Under the pieces are notes generated by a model. That model saw nothing but the letters and a program-made list of their open reading frames with translations, did not search any database and was not told where the DNA came from. A DNA stretch of 64,000 bases. It comes from Vibrio sinaloensis. GTDB lineage: Bacteria; Pseudomonadota; Gammaproteobacteria; Enterobacterales; Vibrionaceae. The DNA lies in NCBI RefSeq assembly GCF_023195835.1, contig NZ_CP096199.1:62001-126000 (forward strand), in the 5' to 3' direction. The position numbers and the translations under genes are program-made. The first letter of the stretch is position 1, and each line of letters starts with the position of its first letter. Below are positions 9,079-20,340 of this stretch, one piece after another.

Positions 9079-10976
9079 TTGCTGTTGGCCGGTGACTTTG
9101 CGGGAGCGCAGACGGACTTGATCACATTGGTATGAGAGAGAATGTCTGACCACAACTCAGCGCACTGCTGTCGGCTCTGCAGCAATAAGCTGGCAAACGC
9201 TGGCTTGGTTAGATCCCACTCACCGGCCAACTGCACCGGATCACTTTGACCTTGGACGCGGATACGACCGCGGTCGGCGTGGGCCACCACTTCATCTAAA
9301 GCAAAATCCTGCTCAAATTGCTGTTCACCATCGGCGGCGCTGGCGTTAATCGATGCCTGACGGATACTGATGTTCGCTTGACCACTGAGGCTGTGCGCCA
9401 ACATTGCGTAGTCACCGGATAAGCCAGAGAGCGTCATATCCATCTCCGCCAGACCAGTTAATTCAAACGGCACTCTCTGCTCAAGCCAAAAGTGTTGCAG
9501 AGGCAGGCCGTCCGCGTGCAGCTCTATCTGCCAGGGCGCACTCACAGTAGCTCGGTCCCACCAACCACGAGCTTCAATATATCCTTGCTCAAGGGGCACA
9601 AAGGCCCGTGATAAGGTCAGCCTGTCGTTATCGGCGCTCAAGCTGACCTTTGCTTGAGTCGTGAGTAAGCTATCTAGGTTGGCACTGTGGGCACTGAGGC
9701 TAACTGAACCTTGCCATAGTCCCCATTGCGCTTGCTTGATCAGGCTTAGATTGCTGCCCTCGATATTAAGCCCAGAAACTTGCCAGTAGGGTTTGTGTTC
9801 GACTTGGATCAGTTGGCTATTGGTGACCTCAAGTTGATCTATGCTCAGGCTTTGCAGTGGTGCCATCAACTGACGGGTATCAGCGAGCAACTGCTCAGTT
9901 TGTTCGAGCCATTTCACGCCATTGATATCAAGCTTGTCCAAATGAACGCCCTGTGGCGACACTTCTCCTTGCAATTGAATCCGTCCTTGCTTGAAATCGG
10001 TGTCAAATTCATCAATCAGTAAGTTGCCGCCGGTCATTCCCAGTTTGGCGCGGGGCGAGATTAGCAGCAAGCGGCCATCGGTAATACTCTCGGCATCAAA
10101 AGAGGCATAGCCCAATTCTTGCTGCCAAAGTGTTTGATTAAGAATCAGGTTTTCTAGTGAAGCGTCTAGGTTTTCAAAGCGCCACCCTTGGAAATTGAAC
10201 GAGCCACCAAGAATGTCGAGACTGTTGATATGACTGATCGGCAATTGCAAATTACCCAATGTGGTCAGCAGTCGCTCTAAAGGCGTTTCAGCCGGTAGCG
10301 TGAGTTTATCTATAGTGACATTGACCAATGACCAACCGTACTGATACTGCTCGGCTTGACCAGAGAAATTGGCATCTCGCCAAGTAAACGAGCTGCCGAA
10401 AATAGTGCTGTTGTTGGCTCGGTAGCGCATATCGACCAATAGGTCATCCAGGGCCTCACCTTGCATATAAAGCTGTTTGGCGGCGAACTGGATATCGGCA
10501 TAAGGGATGGTTTGTTCGCTGTGTTGCCACTGCGGCTGATTGAGCTGCACGCTTACATCTCGGGCAGACCACTTCGGTGCGCTGAGGTCGACGTTCTTGA
10601 GCGCTAACTGCTGGAGCTGAATTTGATTGAAGATCGGGTGCTGCAATTGATCGAGTTGTAGATTGGCGCCTTCGATCAGGATTGAGTCGAACGTCAGCTT
10701 ACCTTGTTGCCAAGGCTGCTGGCTTAACCAAAGAGTCAGTTTAGGCAGTTGTAGGGTGCGGTTGGTATCACTCAACTCAACGTTAGCTAAGGTCAATTGT
10801 AGTGGCGGCTGATAGTGAGCCTCGGTCGTGCTGAGCGTATAGGGAGTGAGCTGATTGAACAAAGTTGTGACCGTCTGCGCGGCGTAGCGGCTTTGCAGCA
10901 AAGCATACAAAGTCAGTAACGATAGCACCAAACCAGAGAACGTTATCATAACTAGCCACCACAGTGCTTTTTTCAC
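9075..10976 (-). CDS. AsmA family envelope protein
   Basis: This 633-residue protein has one N-terminal membrane anchor (about residues 4-28) and a long periplasmic part made of repeated beta-strand units typical of the AsmA/chorein-like bridge proteins. Relatives act in outer-membrane lipid homeostasis; a specific role is not known here. The open frame reaches ATG 11000, but the GTG at 10976 (VKKALWWLVMITFSG) lies behind AGGAGGG with five-base spacing, so I chose it. It converges on fabY with overlapping stop codons and lies downstream of pckA, beyond the pckA terminator. Confidence 0.8.
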   Translation of the reverse strand: MKKALWWLVMITFSGLVLSLLTLYALLQSRYAAQTVTTLFNQLTPYTLSTTEAHYQPPLQLTLANVELSDTNRTLQLPKLTLWLSQQPWQQGKLTFDSILIEGANLQLDQLQHPIFNQIQLQQLALKNVDLSAPKWSARDVSVQLNQPQWQHSEQTIPYADIQFAAKQLYMQGEALDDLLVDMRYRANNSTIFGSSFTWRDANFSGQAEQYQYGWSLVNVTIDKLTLPAETPLERLLTTLGNLQLPISHINSLDILGGSFNFQGWRFENLDASLENLILNQTLWQQELGYASFDAESITDGRLLLISPRAKLGMTGGNLLIDEFDTDFKQGRIQLQGEVSPQGVHLDKLDINGVKWLEQTEQLLADTRQLMAPLQSLSIDQLEVTNSQLIQVEHKPYWQVSGLNIEGSNLSLIKQAQWGLWQGSVSLSAHSANLDSLLTTQAKVSLSADNDRLTLSRAFVPLEQGYIEARGWWDRATVSAPWQIELHADGLPLQHFWLEQRVPFELTGLAEMDMTLSGLSGDYAMLAHSLSGQANISIRQASINASAADGEQQFEQDFALDEVVAHADRGRIRVQGQSDPVQLAGEWDLTKPAFASLLLQSRQQCAELWSDILSHTNVIKSVCAPAKSPANSN

Positions 10977-11044
10977 AATTACCCTCCTGTGCTCACTCAT
11001 GCAAATATTTTTCTAGCTTGAATGAGTTTTGCTATTCAAGCAAC

Positions 11045-11069
11045 AAAAAGCCCCTCGAAAGAGGGGCTT
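11045..11069 (-). terminator. Terminator of pckA
   Basis: The hairpin AAGCCCCTC-GAAA-GAGGGGCTT is followed on the minus strand by TTTG. It lies 25 bp after the pckA stop codon. Confidence 0.88.
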
Positions 11070-11094
11070 AGCTAAACAACTTCTAGGTAGGTCA

Positions 11095-12726
11095 CTAATC
11101 TAACTGTGGACCTGCAGCCACCAATGATTGGCCTTCTGCGTTGTCGGTGTATTTTTCGAAGTTATTGATGAAGCGAGTCGCCAGATCTTTGGCTTTGCTT
11201 TCCCACTGTAGTGGGTCCACATAGGTGTCACGAGGGTCGAGGATTGATGGATCGACATCGTGCAGCGCGACAGGCACTTCTAAGTTGAAGATAGGGATCT
11301 GTTTGGTCTCGGCTTGCTCGATTGAGCCATCGAGAATCGCATCGATGATCGCGCGAGTATCTTGAATAGAGATACGCTTGCCGCTGCCATTCCAACCTGT
11401 GTTCACCAAGTAAGCTTCTGCGCCCGCTTGCTCCATACGTTTGACCAGCACCTCTGCATACTTAGTTGGGTGAAGAGTCAAGAACGCCGCACCAAAACAA
11501 GCCGAGAAGGTCGGTGTTGGCTCAGTGATGCCACGCTCAGTACCAGCAAGTTTAGCGGTAAAGCCTGATAGGAAGTGGTACTTAGTTTGCTCTGGCGTCA
11601 ATTTGGAGACTGGTGGTAGTACTCCAAACGCATCGGCTGACAAGAAAATAACCTTGTTGGCGTGGCCGCCTTTCGACACAGGTTTAACGATGTTCTCAAT
11701 GTGCTCAATGGGGTAAGAAACACGAGTGTTCTCGGTTTTTGAACCATCATCGAAGTCAATCGAGCCATCAGAGCGTACGGTGACGTTCTCTAGCAGTGCA
11801 TCGCGGCGAATGGCGTTGTAGATGTCTGGCTCGGCCTCTTTGGAGAGTTTGATGGTCTTCGCGTAACAGCCGCCTTCGAAGTTGAAGACGCCATCGTCAT
11901 CCCAGCCGTGCTCGTCATCACCGATCAATGCGCGTTTAGGGTCGGTAGAGAGCGTGGTTTTACCTGTACCAGACAAGCCAAAGAAAATCGCCACTTCGCC
12001 ATTTTCTTTACACATATTGGCACTACAGTGCATCGAGGCGATGCCTTTGAGCGGCAAAAAGTAGTTCATCATCGCGAACATACCTTTCTTCATCTCGCCG
12101 CCGTACCAAGTACCACCAATCAACTGGGTGCGCTCAGTGAGGTTGAATACCGTGAAGTTTTCCGAGTTCAGACCGTGCTCTTTCCACTTCTGGTTGGTGC
12201 ATTTAGCGCCATTCATGACCACGAAATCTGGCTCGAATGTCGCGAGTTCTTCTTCGCTAGGACGGATAAACATGTTCTTAACGAAGTGTGCTTGCCACGC
12301 CACTTCTGTAATCACACGAATGCTGAGACGAGTATCTGGGTTGGCACCACAGTAGCCATCAATCACGAACACGCGTTTGCCAGACAACTGGTTAGTGACA
12401 AGCTGCTTAAGATCGTCCCACACTTCTTGGGTGATCGGCTTGTTATCATTTTTCACCGTATCGGATGTCCACCACATGTGCTCTTCTGTGGTTGCGTCTT
12501 TAACGATGTACTTATCTTTTGGTGAGCGTCCGGTAAAAATTCCGGTGTCGACTGCGACAGCGCCAAGCTCAGTCACTACGCCTTTTTCGTAGCCTTCGAG
12601 ATCCGCGCGAGTTTCTTCTTCAAACAACACATCGTAGCTTGGGTTGCGTACCACCTCTTTAACGTTGTGAAGTCCGTGTTTGGTAAGATCGATTGTTGCA
12701 GCCTTTGTATGTTCCATAACGGTCAT
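11095..12726 (-). CDS. pckA: Phosphoenolpyruvate carboxykinase (ATP)
   Basis: The enzyme converts oxaloacetate and ATP to PEP, CO2 and ADP, the committed gluconeogenic step. The 543 residues match the ATP-dependent class. Motifs include the RSPKDKYIV substrate loop, the kinase-1a P-loop [13 protein letters not shown], kinase-2 ([20 protein letters not shown]) and the adenine/Arg loop near NTGWNGSG. The start at 12726 follows AAGGAG with good spacing. It is monocistronic: a terminator lies on each side. A CRP effect is expected from the family, but I see only a TGTGA half-site upstream. Confidence 0.98.
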   Translation of the reverse strand: MTVMEHTKAATIDLTKHGLHNVKEVVRNPSYDVLFEEETRADLEGYEKGVVTELGAVAVDTGIFTGRSPKDKYIVKDATTEEHMWWTSDTVKNDNKPITQEVWDDLKQLVTNQLSGKRVFVIDGYCGANPDTRLSIRVITEVAWQAHFVKNMFIRPSEEELATFEPDFVVMNGAKCTNQKWKEHGLNSENFTVFNLTERTQLIGGTWYGGEMKKGMFAMMNYFLPLKGIASMHCSANMCKENGEVAIFFGLSGTGKTTLSTDPKRALIGDDEHGWDDDGVFNFEGGCYAKTIKLSKEAEPDIYNAIRRDALLENVTVRSDGSIDFDDGSKTENTRVSYPIEHIENIVKPVSKGGHANKVIFLSADAFGVLPPVSKLTPEQTKYHFLSGFTAKLAGTERGITEPTPTFSACFGAAFLTLHPTKYAEVLVKRMEQAGAEAYLVNTGWNGSGKRISIQDTRAIIDAILDGSIEQAETKQIPIFNLEVPVALHDVDPSILDPRDTYVDPLQWESKAKDLATRFINNFEKYTDNAEGQSLVAAGPQLD

Positions 12727-12903
12727 AGGTGCTCCTTATTAGGAATATTTTGTAGGGATTTTGTAATGATTTTTTTAATTTTATCTGCTCACCATGCTAG
12801 CAATGGGCTTTCGAGAAAACAGGGATATAGCTCAAAAAATATCCGTATTTTTCATGGGGGATTAAGCGACGCATCACATATTGGCGCGATTAGTTTATCG
12901 TGT

Positions 12904-12919
12904 GCGCAAAGCTTTGCGC
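12904..12919. repeat. Perfect 16-bp palindrome upstream of pckA
   Basis: GCGCAAAGCTTTGCGC reads the same on both strands. It is a possible operator for a dimeric regulator of pckA; it does not match the Cra or CRP consensus. Confidence 0.5.
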
Positions 12920-13002
12920 TAGGGCAAAAGCATTAATATTCGATTAAAATTAACAGGTTAGTTTATTACGGCTGAGGCTAGGTATAGCGCGGGATTGATC
13001 AC

Positions 13003-13029
13003 AAAAAGGCCCGCATGTGCGAGCCTTTT
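13003..13029 (-). terminator. Terminator of the hslR-hslO operon
   Basis: The stem AAAAGGC/GCCTTTT with an inner CGCA/TGCG pairing ends in a T-run on the minus strand. It lies 36 bp beyond the hslO stop codon. Confidence 0.8.
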
Positions 13030-13064
13030 GATAGGTAAATTACAGGGTTGCTGTGCCGCAAAAA

Positions 13065-13940
13065 TTAATGCAGCGTGTTATTGCCCGATCCGGCTTCGCG
13101 GAAAAGCTCGGAAACTTGTGCCTCGTCGAACGTATAAGTCGTGCCGCAGTAATCACAATGTAAAGAAATTGAGCCAACCTCGGCCAAAATGTCATTAATT
13201 TCCGTACGATCAATGGTAACGATGGCAGAGCCACTGCGATCGCGTGAACAGCCACAATGAAATTCAACCGGTTGAGGTTCAAATAGACGAACTTGCTCTT
13301 GGTTGTAGAGGCGGTAGAGCAGCTCGTTGGCTTCTAAGGTGAACAGCTCTTCGTCTTTTACCGTTTCGGTTAGTTGCTCTAGGTGCTCGAAGTCTTCGGG
13401 TTTGCCAGTGCCGTCAGGCATCACTTGAATCAGCATCCCAGCAGCATGAGCTTTGCCATCTTGGTCACCGGTGCGCAGCCACAGACGTGTCTTTAACTGT
13501 TCTGAATTGGCAAAGTAGCCTTCGAGAATCTCGGCTAAAGAGTCACCCTCAAGGCCAACGATACCTTGGTAACGTTCACCTTTTTTCGGGTCGATAGTAA
13601 TCACTAGGTAGCCTTTACCCATCATGTCGTGAATGTTGGCGTCGTCTGCGATGTCGCCTTCGTAGCGTGCAACGCCGCGAACTTTTTGCTCGTTGTCGCC
13701 GTTGATCACCACTAGTGATACCGGACCATCGCCTTGCAGCTGCAGAGTGATTGAACCTTCAAACTTAAGCGTCGCGGTTAACAGTGTGGTTGAAACCAAA
13801 AGCTCACCAAGCAGTTTTTGCAGTGGTGCTGGGTAATCCTTGCTAGAAATAATACGTTGGTAAGCTTCATCCAATTGTACCAACTCACCACGAACTGAAA
13901 GATCTTCAAATAAGTAGCGGTTCAAAACATTGCTTGCCAT
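13065..13940 (-). CDS. hslO: Hsp33 redox-regulated holdase chaperone
   Basis: This cytoplasmic chaperone is activated by oxidative unfolding. The zinc redox switch is complete at the C-terminus: CGC (in [11 protein letters not shown]) and CDYC (in [12 protein letters not shown]). The N-terminal substrate-binding domain occupies about residues 1-180, and the total of 291 residues is typical. It follows hslR on the same strand after 29 bp, the conserved heat-shock pair, and ends before a clear terminator. Confidence 0.97.
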   Translation of the reverse strand: MASNVLNRYLFEDLSVRGELVQLDEAYQRIISSKDYPAPLQKLLGELLVSTTLLTATLKFEGSITLQLQGDGPVSLVVINGDNEQKVRGVARYEGDIADDANIHDMMGKGYLVITIDPKKGERYQGIVGLEGDSLAEILEGYFANSEQLKTRLWLRTGDQDGKAHAAGMLIQVMPDGTGKPEDFEHLEQLTETVKDEELFTLEANELLYRLYNQEQVRLFEPQPVEFHCGCSRDRSGSAIVTIDRTEINDILAEVGSISLHCDYCGTTYTFDEAQVSELFREAGSGNNTLH

Positions 13941-13969
13941 GTGGCGGGTCCTCGTTAATTTTTCCAGCT

Positions 13970-14356
13970 TTATTGGTGCTTGAATTTAATGATGTCGCGA
14001 CGTTGTTTTTTGTCAGGACGACGGTCTGGACTTGGATTGTGGGCGTGCAGTTTGCGGCGCATTGCATTTTCTTCGCGTTGACTGACGCTTTCAGCCGTTT
14101 CTGAGTAGAGCATTTGTGCCTCTGGAGCGCCGCGTCGTTGGTCAGAGATTTTCTCTATCACCACAGTCTTCTCTTCATGCCCTTGCCTTAGAGTGATCAC
14201 CGCACCTAGTTCCACCGCCTTGCTCGGTTTACTGCGCTGGCCATTATAGTGAACTTTGCCACCATCGACCATATTGCGAGCAATGGAGCGCGTTTTATAA
14301 AAACGTGCGGCCCATAGCCATTTATCGAGTCTCACTGCTTCTGTTTGGGAACCCAT
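13970..14356 (-). CDS. hslR: Hsp15 ribosome-associated heat-shock protein
   Basis: This is a small RNA-binding protein that rescues stalled 50S subunits carrying nascent chains. The S4 domain is at residues about 8-70 ([19 protein letters not shown] and [18 protein letters not shown]). The basic C-terminal tail ([16 protein letters not shown]) is typical. The length is 128 residues. It is the first gene of hslR-hslO and is divergent from the gsp operon across a 272-bp gap. Confidence 0.95.
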   Translation of the reverse strand: MGSQTEAVRLDKWLWAARFYKTRSIARNMVDGGKVHYNGQRSKPSKAVELGAVITLRQGHEEKTVVIEKISDQRRGAPEAQMLYSETAESVSQREENAMRRKLHAHNPSPDRRPDKKQRRDIIKFKHQ

Positions 14357-14628
14357 GGTGATTGTTTCTCTCTAAGGTTGTTGGGTAACGAATAAGATAA
14401 TTGGCGTTGATTCCAGTCAGTTGCTGTAACAATGGTGACGTGTGTGGCATTTTTCAAGCGAAATCATAAAAATTATGCGCGGTTAAAGTGACGTACCACG
14501 GTTTAATGTATAGGTTGTTTCATGTTTTGCTACAATCTTCGCTTCCTGCTTTGGCGGAAAAAACGCACCAAGTCATCGTGGTAAATAAATACGTATCTTT
14601 TAGAGAAATCAATCAATAAGGACAGTGG

Positions 14629-15519
14629 GTGAAACAAATTAGTGTAAATGCACTATATCAGTTAACTGATACGTTCAAGGATGTGCGTGTACAGCACCGA
14701 GTGAGTTATATCGTCATGCTGGTATTGCTGTCGATTTGTGCGTGGATCGCAGGCCAAATGATCTGGCACCCTTGGCAGCAACCTGTCATCTCCGTATGGC
14801 AGCCGGCAAAAGTCGGCGCACCAGAAGAGAGCACGGCGTCGCGTCTCGATCTGTCGCAGCTGCAAAATGGCCACATTTTTGGCCAATATCAGAACTCGGT
14901 TCCAGTTGTGAAACAGCCTAAAGTGCAAGATGCGCCGAAAAGTCGTCTCAATGTGGTGTTGGTCGGGGTCGTGACCAGTTCTAATCCAAATAAAAGCTTA
15001 GCGGTGATCGCCAACCGTGGCCAACAAGCCACTTACGGGATTAACGAAGTGATTGAGGGTACACGAGCCAAGCTGGTGCAAGTGCAAGCAGACCGAGTGA
15101 TCGTAGATAACTCCGGACGCAACGAAACCATTATGCTGGAAGGGCTTAAGTTCAGTCAGCCTGCGCCAGCTAACCAAGAAACTAAGGGCGTGACCCGAAC
15201 TCAAATCTCGGGCGATGCGCTGGAAAAAATCCAGCAGGAAATAAGCCAAGACCCGAAACAGATTTTCCAATACGTGCGCATGTCGCAAATCAAGCAGGAT
15301 GAAGCGATTATTGGCTATCGCCTTACGCCGGGCAAAGACGATGCGCTATTTGAGTCAGTCGGCTTACAATCGGGGGATATTGCGTTGTCAATCAATGGCA
15401 TGGATTTGACCGACCCTGCGGTGATGGGGGAGATATTTCGCAATCTTTCTCAGCTGACCGAGTTGACTTTGACCGTAGAAAGAGACGGTCAACCCTATGA
15501 AATCTATATTGAATTATAA
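14629..15519 (+). CDS. gspC: Type II secretion inner-membrane/periplasm connector GspC (EpsC)
   Basis: This is the first gene of the secretion operon. GspC links the inner-membrane platform to the GspD secretin. It has a short cytoplasmic tail, one membrane segment (about residues 26-44, VMLVLLSICAWIAGQMI), a homology region (about 60-165) and a C-terminal PDZ domain (about 215-296, with GYRLTPG and LQSGDIALSINGMDL). The start is a GTG behind AAGGA. I place the operon promoter in the gap to hslR, but no clear -35/-10 stands out. Confidence 0.96.
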   Translation: MKQISVNALYQLTDTFKDVRVQHRVSYIVMLVLLSICAWIAGQMIWHPWQQPVISVWQPAKVGAPEESTASRLDLSQLQNGHIFGQYQNSVPVVKQPKVQDAPKSRLNVVLVGVVTSSNPNKSLAVIANRGQQATYGINEVIEGTRAKLVQVQADRVIVDNSGRNETIMLEGLKFSQPAPANQETKGVTRTQISGDALEKIQQEISQDPKQIFQYVRMSQIKQDEAIIGYRLTPGKDDALFESVGLQSGDIALSINGMDLTDPAVMGEIFRNLSQLTELTLTVERDGQPYEIYIEL

Positions 15520-15557
15520 GACAGCGACCAAGCAGTCGTTGACTCAAGGAGTACACA

Positions 15558-17588
15558 GTGAACCATTGGCTTAACAAAAGCGCATGGCTTTTAGCGGGAA
15601 GCTTACTGGCCTCACCTATGATGGTGACGGCCAATGATTTCAGTGCCAGTTTTAAGGGCACCGACATTCAAGAATTCATCAATATTGTTGGACGCAATTT
15701 AGAAAAAACCATCATTGTTGACCCTTCTGTGCGCGGCAAGGTGGATGTGCGCAGCTACGATATGCTCAGTGAGGAGCAATATTACAGCTTCTTCCTTAAC
15801 GTACTTGAAGTGTATGGTTTTGCTGTGATTGAGATGGATAACGGCATCTTAAAAGTCATCAAGTCGAAAGACGCGAAAACCTCTGCGGTACCAGTGGTTG
15901 GCGATGGCGACATTAAGGGTGACGAAGTGGTCACTCGCGTCGTCGCAGTACGCAACGTCTCGGTGCGAGAGTTATCGCCGCTGCTGCGTCAGCTCAACGA
16001 CAATGCCGGAGCGGGTAACGTGGTGCATTACGACCCAGCAAACATCATTTTGATCACCGGCCGTGCTGCGGTGGTCAACCGCTTGGCCGATATTATCAAG
16101 CGTGTCGACCAAGCGGGCGACAAAGAGATCGAAGTGGTCGACTTAGCCAATGCCTCCGCCGCAGAGATGGTGCGCATCGTTGAAGCGCTCAACAAATCGG
16201 CAGATGCCAAGAGCACGCCAGAGTTTTTGCAACCTAAGCTGGTGGCGGATGACCGAACCAACTCGATTTTGATTTCAGGCGATCCCAAAGTGCGCGATCG
16301 TCTGCGCAAGCTGATCAGGCAGTTGGACGTCGAAATGGCGTCCAAAGGCAATAACCGTGTGGTTTACCTCAAGTACGCCAAAGCCGAAGACTTAGTCGAT
16401 GTGCTTAAAGGGGTATCGGATAATCTGCAAGCGGAAAAATCGAGCGGCTCTAAGCAAGGCTCGAGCTCAACCCGCGGAGAGGTGATGATCGCCGCGCACC
16501 CAGAAACCAATGCCCTGGTACTGACAGCGCCGCCGGATATTATGATTGCGTTGCAAGACGTGATTTCTCAGCTCGACATTCGCCGCGCGCAAGTGTTGAT
16601 TGAAGCGCTGATTGTCGAAATGGCAGAAGGGGATGGTATTAATCTTGGCGTGCAGTGGGGATCGCTTGATAGTGGTGGGGTGATCCAATATGGCAACGCG
16701 GGTGCACCGATCGGTCAGGTGATGGTCGGTTTAGAAGAAGCCAAAGACAAGGTGGAGAAAAAACCGATTCGTGACGCCAATACCGGCGCGATCAAATATT
16801 ACGAAGAGACCACCACTAGAGGCGACTACTCTACACTGGCTACTGCGCTGGGCGGCGTTAATGGCGCTGCGCTAAGTGTGGTCATGGGCGACTGGACGGC
16901 ACTGATTAGCGCTGTGTCGACCGATTCCAACTCCAATATTCTCTCCTCACCAAGTATTACCGTGATGGACAATGGCGAAGCCTCGTTCATCGTCGGTGAA
17001 GAAGTGCCAGTGATCACGGGCTCTACCGCGGGTTCCAATAACGACAACCCATTTCAGACGGTGGATCGCAAAGAGGTTGGAATCAAATTGAAAGTGGTGC
17101 CACAAATCAATGAAGGCAATTCAGTTCAGCTCAATATAGAACAAGAAGTGTCAAACGTGCTGGGAGCCAATGGCGCCGTGGACGTACGCTTTGCCAAGCG
17201 CCAGCTGAACACCTCGGTGATGGTCGAAGATGGTCAGATGATTGTGCTGGGCGGGCTGATTGACGAGCGTGCGCTTGAAAGTGAGTCTAAAGTGCCGCTG
17301 CTGGGCGATATTCCTTATCTGGGTCACTTATTTAAGTCAACCAGTACCCAAGTTGAGAAGAAAAACCTGATGGTATTTATTAAGCCAACCATTATTCGCG
17401 ATGGTATGACGGCTGATGGCATCACCCAACGCAAATACAACTTTATTCGCGCAGAGCAGTTGTATAAAGCGGACCAAGGTCTCAAGTTGATGGATGACGC
17501 GCATATTCCTGTGCTGCCAAAGTTTGGCGACGAGATTCGCCATCCGGCTGAAATCCAAGCTTTCCTCGATCAGATGGAAACCGAGTAA
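15558..17588 (+). CDS. gspD: Type II secretion outer-membrane secretin GspD (EpsD)
   Basis: GspD forms the gated outer-membrane channel. It has a signal peptide (about residues 1-25), N0 domain ([14 protein letters not shown]), N1-N3 ring-building domains and a secretin core with the gate region [10 protein letters not shown] and [18 protein letters not shown]-terminal S-domain-like region for pilotin or AspS binding should be present, but I cannot delimit it. The length of 676 residues is normal. The start is a GTG behind AAGGAG, and the stop overlaps the gspE start (TAATG). Confidence 0.98.
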   Translation: MNHWLNKSAWLLAGSLLASPMMVTANDFSASFKGTDIQEFINIVGRNLEKTIIVDPSVRGKVDVRSYDMLSEEQYYSFFLNVLEVYGFAVIEMDNGILKVIKSKDAKTSAVPVVGDGDIKGDEVVTRVVAVRNVSVRELSPLLRQLNDNAGAGNVVHYDPANIILITGRAAVVNRLADIIKRVDQAGDKEIEVVDLANASAAEMVRIVEALNKSADAKSTPEFLQPKLVADDRTNSILISGDPKVRDRLRKLIRQLDVEMASKGNNRVVYLKYAKAEDLVDVLKGVSDNLQAEKSSGSKQGSSSTRGEVMIAAHPETNALVLTAPPDIMIALQDVISQLDIRRAQVLIEALIVEMAEGDGINLGVQWGSLDSGGVIQYGNAGAPIGQVMVGLEEAKDKVEKKPIRDANTGAIKYYEETTTRGDYSTLATALGGVNGAALSVVMGDWTALISAVSTDSNSNILSSPSITVMDNGEASFIVGEEVPVITGSTAGSNNDNPFQTVDRKEVGIKLKVVPQINEGNSVQLNIEQEVSNVLGANGAVDVRFAKRQLNTSVMVEDGQMIVLGGLIDERALESESKVPLLGDIPYLGHLFKSTSTQVEKKNLMVFIKPTIIRDGMTADGITQRKYNFIRAEQLYKADQGLKLMDDAHIPVLPKFGDEIRHPAEIQAFLDQMETE

Positions 17589-19078
17589 TGGACGCGCTGG
17601 TCACATCGAAGTTAAAACGTCTGCCGTTTAGTTTTGCCAACCGTTTCAAAATGGTGTTGGAGCAAAAAGGGGAGGCGTTACTGCTGTATTACGTCGAGCC
17701 GGTGTCGATGCCCGCTTTGCTTGAGGTTAAGCGAGTGTGCACCCGCAAACTGACGTTGCAGGCGATGGACATTGATGGGTTCGAGCGTAAGCTCACTGAA
17801 GCCTATCAGCGTGATTCCTCAGAGGCGCGTCAATTGATGGAAGACATCGGCGCAGATAGCGATGACTTCTTCTCGTTAGCCGAAGATTTACCGCATGATG
17901 AAGACTTACTTGAGTCAGAAGACGATGCGCCCATCATCAAATTGATCAATGCCATGTTGGGCGAGGCGATCAAAGAAGGGGCATCGGATATTCATATCGA
18001 GACGTTTGAAAAAAGCCTATCAATCCGTTTCCGGGTCGATGGTGTGCTGCGTGATGTCCTAGCGCCCAGCCGCAAACTGGCCCCGCTGTTGGTGTCACGC
18101 GTCAAGGTGATGGCCAAGTTAGATATTGCAGAAAAGCGCGTTCCCCAAGACGGACGTATCTCTTTGCGTATTGGTGGTCGTGCGGTTGATGTACGTGTAT
18201 CGACTATGCCCTCATCGCACGGAGAGCGGGTGGTGATGCGTTTGTTAGATAAGAACGCGACACGACTCGACCTTCACAGCTTAGGTATGACCGAGGCTAA
18301 TCACGAGGCGTTTAGGCAGATGATTCAGCGCCCGCATGGCATTATTTTGGTCACTGGCCCAACCGGGTCGGGTAAGTCGACCACCTTGTATGCGGGGTTA
18401 AGCGAAATCAACAGCAACGAGCGCAACATCCTCACAGTCGAAGACCCGATTGAATTCGATATTGATGGTATTGGTCAGACCCAAGTCAACCCTAAAGTCG
18501 ATATGACGTTCGCCCGTGGCTTGCGTGCGATTCTGCGTCAAGACCCAGACGTGGTGATGGTGGGGGAGATCCGCGACTTAGAAACCGCTCAAATCGCGGT
18601 GCAAGCCTCGTTGACTGGCCACTTAGTGATGTCGACCCTGCATACCAATACCGCGGTCGGCGCGATTACTCGCTTGCGAGATATGGGGATCGAACCGTTT
18701 TTGATCTCTTCGTCGCTGCTTGGGGTGCTGGCACAGCGCTTAGTGCGCACTCTATGTCAAGATTGTAAAACCCCTTACCAAGCAGATGAAAAACCCAAAA
18801 AGCTGTTCGATATGACCGCTGAACAATCGCTAACGCTGTATCGCGCCTGTGGGTGTGAACAGTGTAATTTCAAAGGTTATCGTGGGCGTACCGGGATCCA
18901 TGAATTGTTGCTGGTCGATGAGGCGGTACAAAGCTTAATTCACAGCGAAGCGGGCGAGCAGGCGATAGAAAAAGCCATCCGCGCTCGCACCCCAAGCATT
19001 GGTCAAGATGGGTTAAATAAAGTGCTTGCTGGCGTGACCTCGATAGAAGAAGTGCTGAGAGTGACCAGGGACAGCTAA
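17588..19078 (+). CDS. gspE: Type II secretion ATPase GspE (EpsE)
   Basis: This cytoplasmic AAA-like motor drives pseudopilus assembly. An N-terminal GspL-binding domain is followed by N2 and by the catalytic domain with Walker [10 protein letters not shown] (residues 257-265), Asp box, Walker B and His box ([14 protein letters not shown]). The tetracysteine zinc module (CQDC and CEQC) is complete. The length is 496 residues. The start overlaps the gspD stop by one base and the stop overlaps gspF in the same way, indicating tight translational coupling. Confidence 0.98.
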   Translation: MDALVTSKLKRLPFSFANRFKMVLEQKGEALLLYYVEPVSMPALLEVKRVCTRKLTLQAMDIDGFERKLTEAYQRDSSEARQLMEDIGADSDDFFSLAEDLPHDEDLLESEDDAPIIKLINAMLGEAIKEGASDIHIETFEKSLSIRFRVDGVLRDVLAPSRKLAPLLVSRVKVMAKLDIAEKRVPQDGRISLRIGGRAVDVRVSTMPSSHGERVVMRLLDKNATRLDLHSLGMTEANHEAFRQMIQRPHGIILVTGPTGSGKSTTLYAGLSEINSNERNILTVEDPIEFDIDGIGQTQVNPKVDMTFARGLRAILRQDPDVVMVGEIRDLETAQIAVQASLTGHLVMSTLHTNTAVGAITRLRDMGIEPFLISSSLLGVLAQRLVRTLCQDCKTPYQADEKPKKLFDMTAEQSLTLYRACGCEQCNFKGYRGRTGIHELLLVDEAVQSLIHSEAGEQAIEKAIRARTPSIGQDGLNKVLAGVTSIEEVLRVTRDS

Positions 19079-20301
19079 TGGCGGCATTTGAATACAAGGC
19101 GCTGGATGCCAAAGGAAAGAGCAAAAAAGGGGTCATAGAGGGCGATAACGCTCGCCAAGTGCGTGCGCGTCTCAAAGAGCAAGGCTTGATTCCGGTTGAG
19201 GTTAGCGAAACCAGACAGAAAGCCGCTAAACGTCGTCAAAGTGGCGGACTACAGTTTAAGCGTGGGCTGAGTACCCCAGATTTAGCACTGATTACTCGCC
19301 AACTGGCCACCCTGGTGCAATCAGGAATGCCGCTGGAAGAGTGTTTAAAAGCGGTGTCGGAGCAATCGGAAAAACCGCGTATTCGCACCATGTTACTTGC
19401 GGTGCGCGCTAAGGTGACCGAAGGCTACACTTTGGCAGACAGCTTGGCCGATTTTCCGCATGTGTTTGACGAGCTGTTTCGCGCTATGGTCGCAGCGGGT
19501 GAAAAGTCCGGTCACCTCGACTCGGTGCTTGAAAGGCTAGCCGACTATGCTGAAAATCGACAAAAGATGCGCTCGAAACTGCTGCAAGCGATGATCTACC
19601 CTGTGGTGCTGGTGGTCTTTGCGGTAGGTATCGTTGCGTTTTTGTTAGCGGCGGTTGTGCCGAAAATTGTCGGCCAATTTGTCCAAATGGGCCAAGAGCT
19701 GCCGCAATCGACCCAGATCTTGCTCGCCGCCAGTGATTTTGTTCAGGGCTATGGCGTCTATCTTCTGGTGGCGTTTATTATGGCGCTTTACTTGCTGAAG
19801 TTTGCCTTGAGTCAACCTAAGGTGCGCTTAAGCTGGGATCGCAAAGTGATTGCCATGCCGATGGTGGGCAAGATAGCGCGCGGTCTGAATACCTCGCGTT
19901 TTGCCCGTACCTTATCCATCTGTACGTCGAGTGCCATTCCGATTTTGGAAGGGATGCGCGTCGCGGTTGATGTGATGTCCAATCACTATGTCAAACAGCA
20001 AGTGTTAGTGGCGACGGAGAATGTCCGTGAAGGGGCGAGCTTACGTCGTGCTCTGGAACAAACCAAACTGTTTCCTCCTATGATGCTGCATATGATAGCC
20101 AGTGGTGAACAGAGTGGTGAACTGGAAAGCATGCTGACTCGCGCTGCTGATAACCAAGACGCCAGTTTTGAATCGACGGTCAATATTGCGCTTGGCATAT
20201 TTACTCCGGTATTGATTGCATTAATGGCGGGGTTGGTGCTGTTTATCGTGATGGCAACCTTAATGCCGATTTTAGAAATGAATAACTTAATGAGTTCATA
20301 A
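19078..20301 (+). CDS. gspF: Type II secretion platform protein GspF (EpsF)
   Basis: This is the polytopic inner-membrane platform protein of the secretion assembly. It has two repeated cytoplasmic T2SSF domains (RQLATLVQSGMPLEE near residue 75 and RTLSICTSSAIPILEG near 280) and three membrane segments (about 170-195, 220-240 and 375-400). The N-terminus [14 protein letters not shown] is typical. The length is 407 residues. The start overlaps the gspE stop (TAATG). Confidence 0.98.
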   Translation: MAAFEYKALDAKGKSKKGVIEGDNARQVRARLKEQGLIPVEVSETRQKAAKRRQSGGLQFKRGLSTPDLALITRQLATLVQSGMPLEECLKAVSEQSEKPRIRTMLLAVRAKVTEGYTLADSLADFPHVFDELFRAMVAAGEKSGHLDSVLERLADYAENRQKMRSKLLQAMIYPVVLVVFAVGIVAFLLAAVVPKIVGQFVQMGQELPQSTQILLAASDFVQGYGVYLLVAFIMALYLLKFALSQPKVRLSWDRKVIAMPMVGKIARGLNTSRFARTLSICTSSAIPILEGMRVAVDVMSNHYVKQQVLVATENVREGASLRRALEQTKLFPPMMLHMIASGEQSGELESMLTRAADNQDASFESTVNIALGIFTPVLIALMAGLVLFIVMATLMPILEMNNLMSS

Positions 20302-20340
20302 TAGCGCGGTTTTAATCGCGCTGCGCTTGTGGAGAAAACA

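Larger units (their letters stand above)
12727..13064. other. Intergenic region upstream of pckA
   Basis: This 338-bp gap contains the hslR-hslO terminator at its right end (13003-13029), a perfect 16-bp palindrome (12904-12919), a CRP-like half-site TGTGATGCG on the minus strand near 12870, and an AT-rich stretch next to pckA where its promoter should lie. I cannot assign a clear -35/-10 pair. No gene is supported. Confidence 0.6.

Noticed and set aside
11908..12525. 205-residue open frame opposite pckA
   Set aside because: It is the complement of a strongly conserved gene and shows no domain or start signal.
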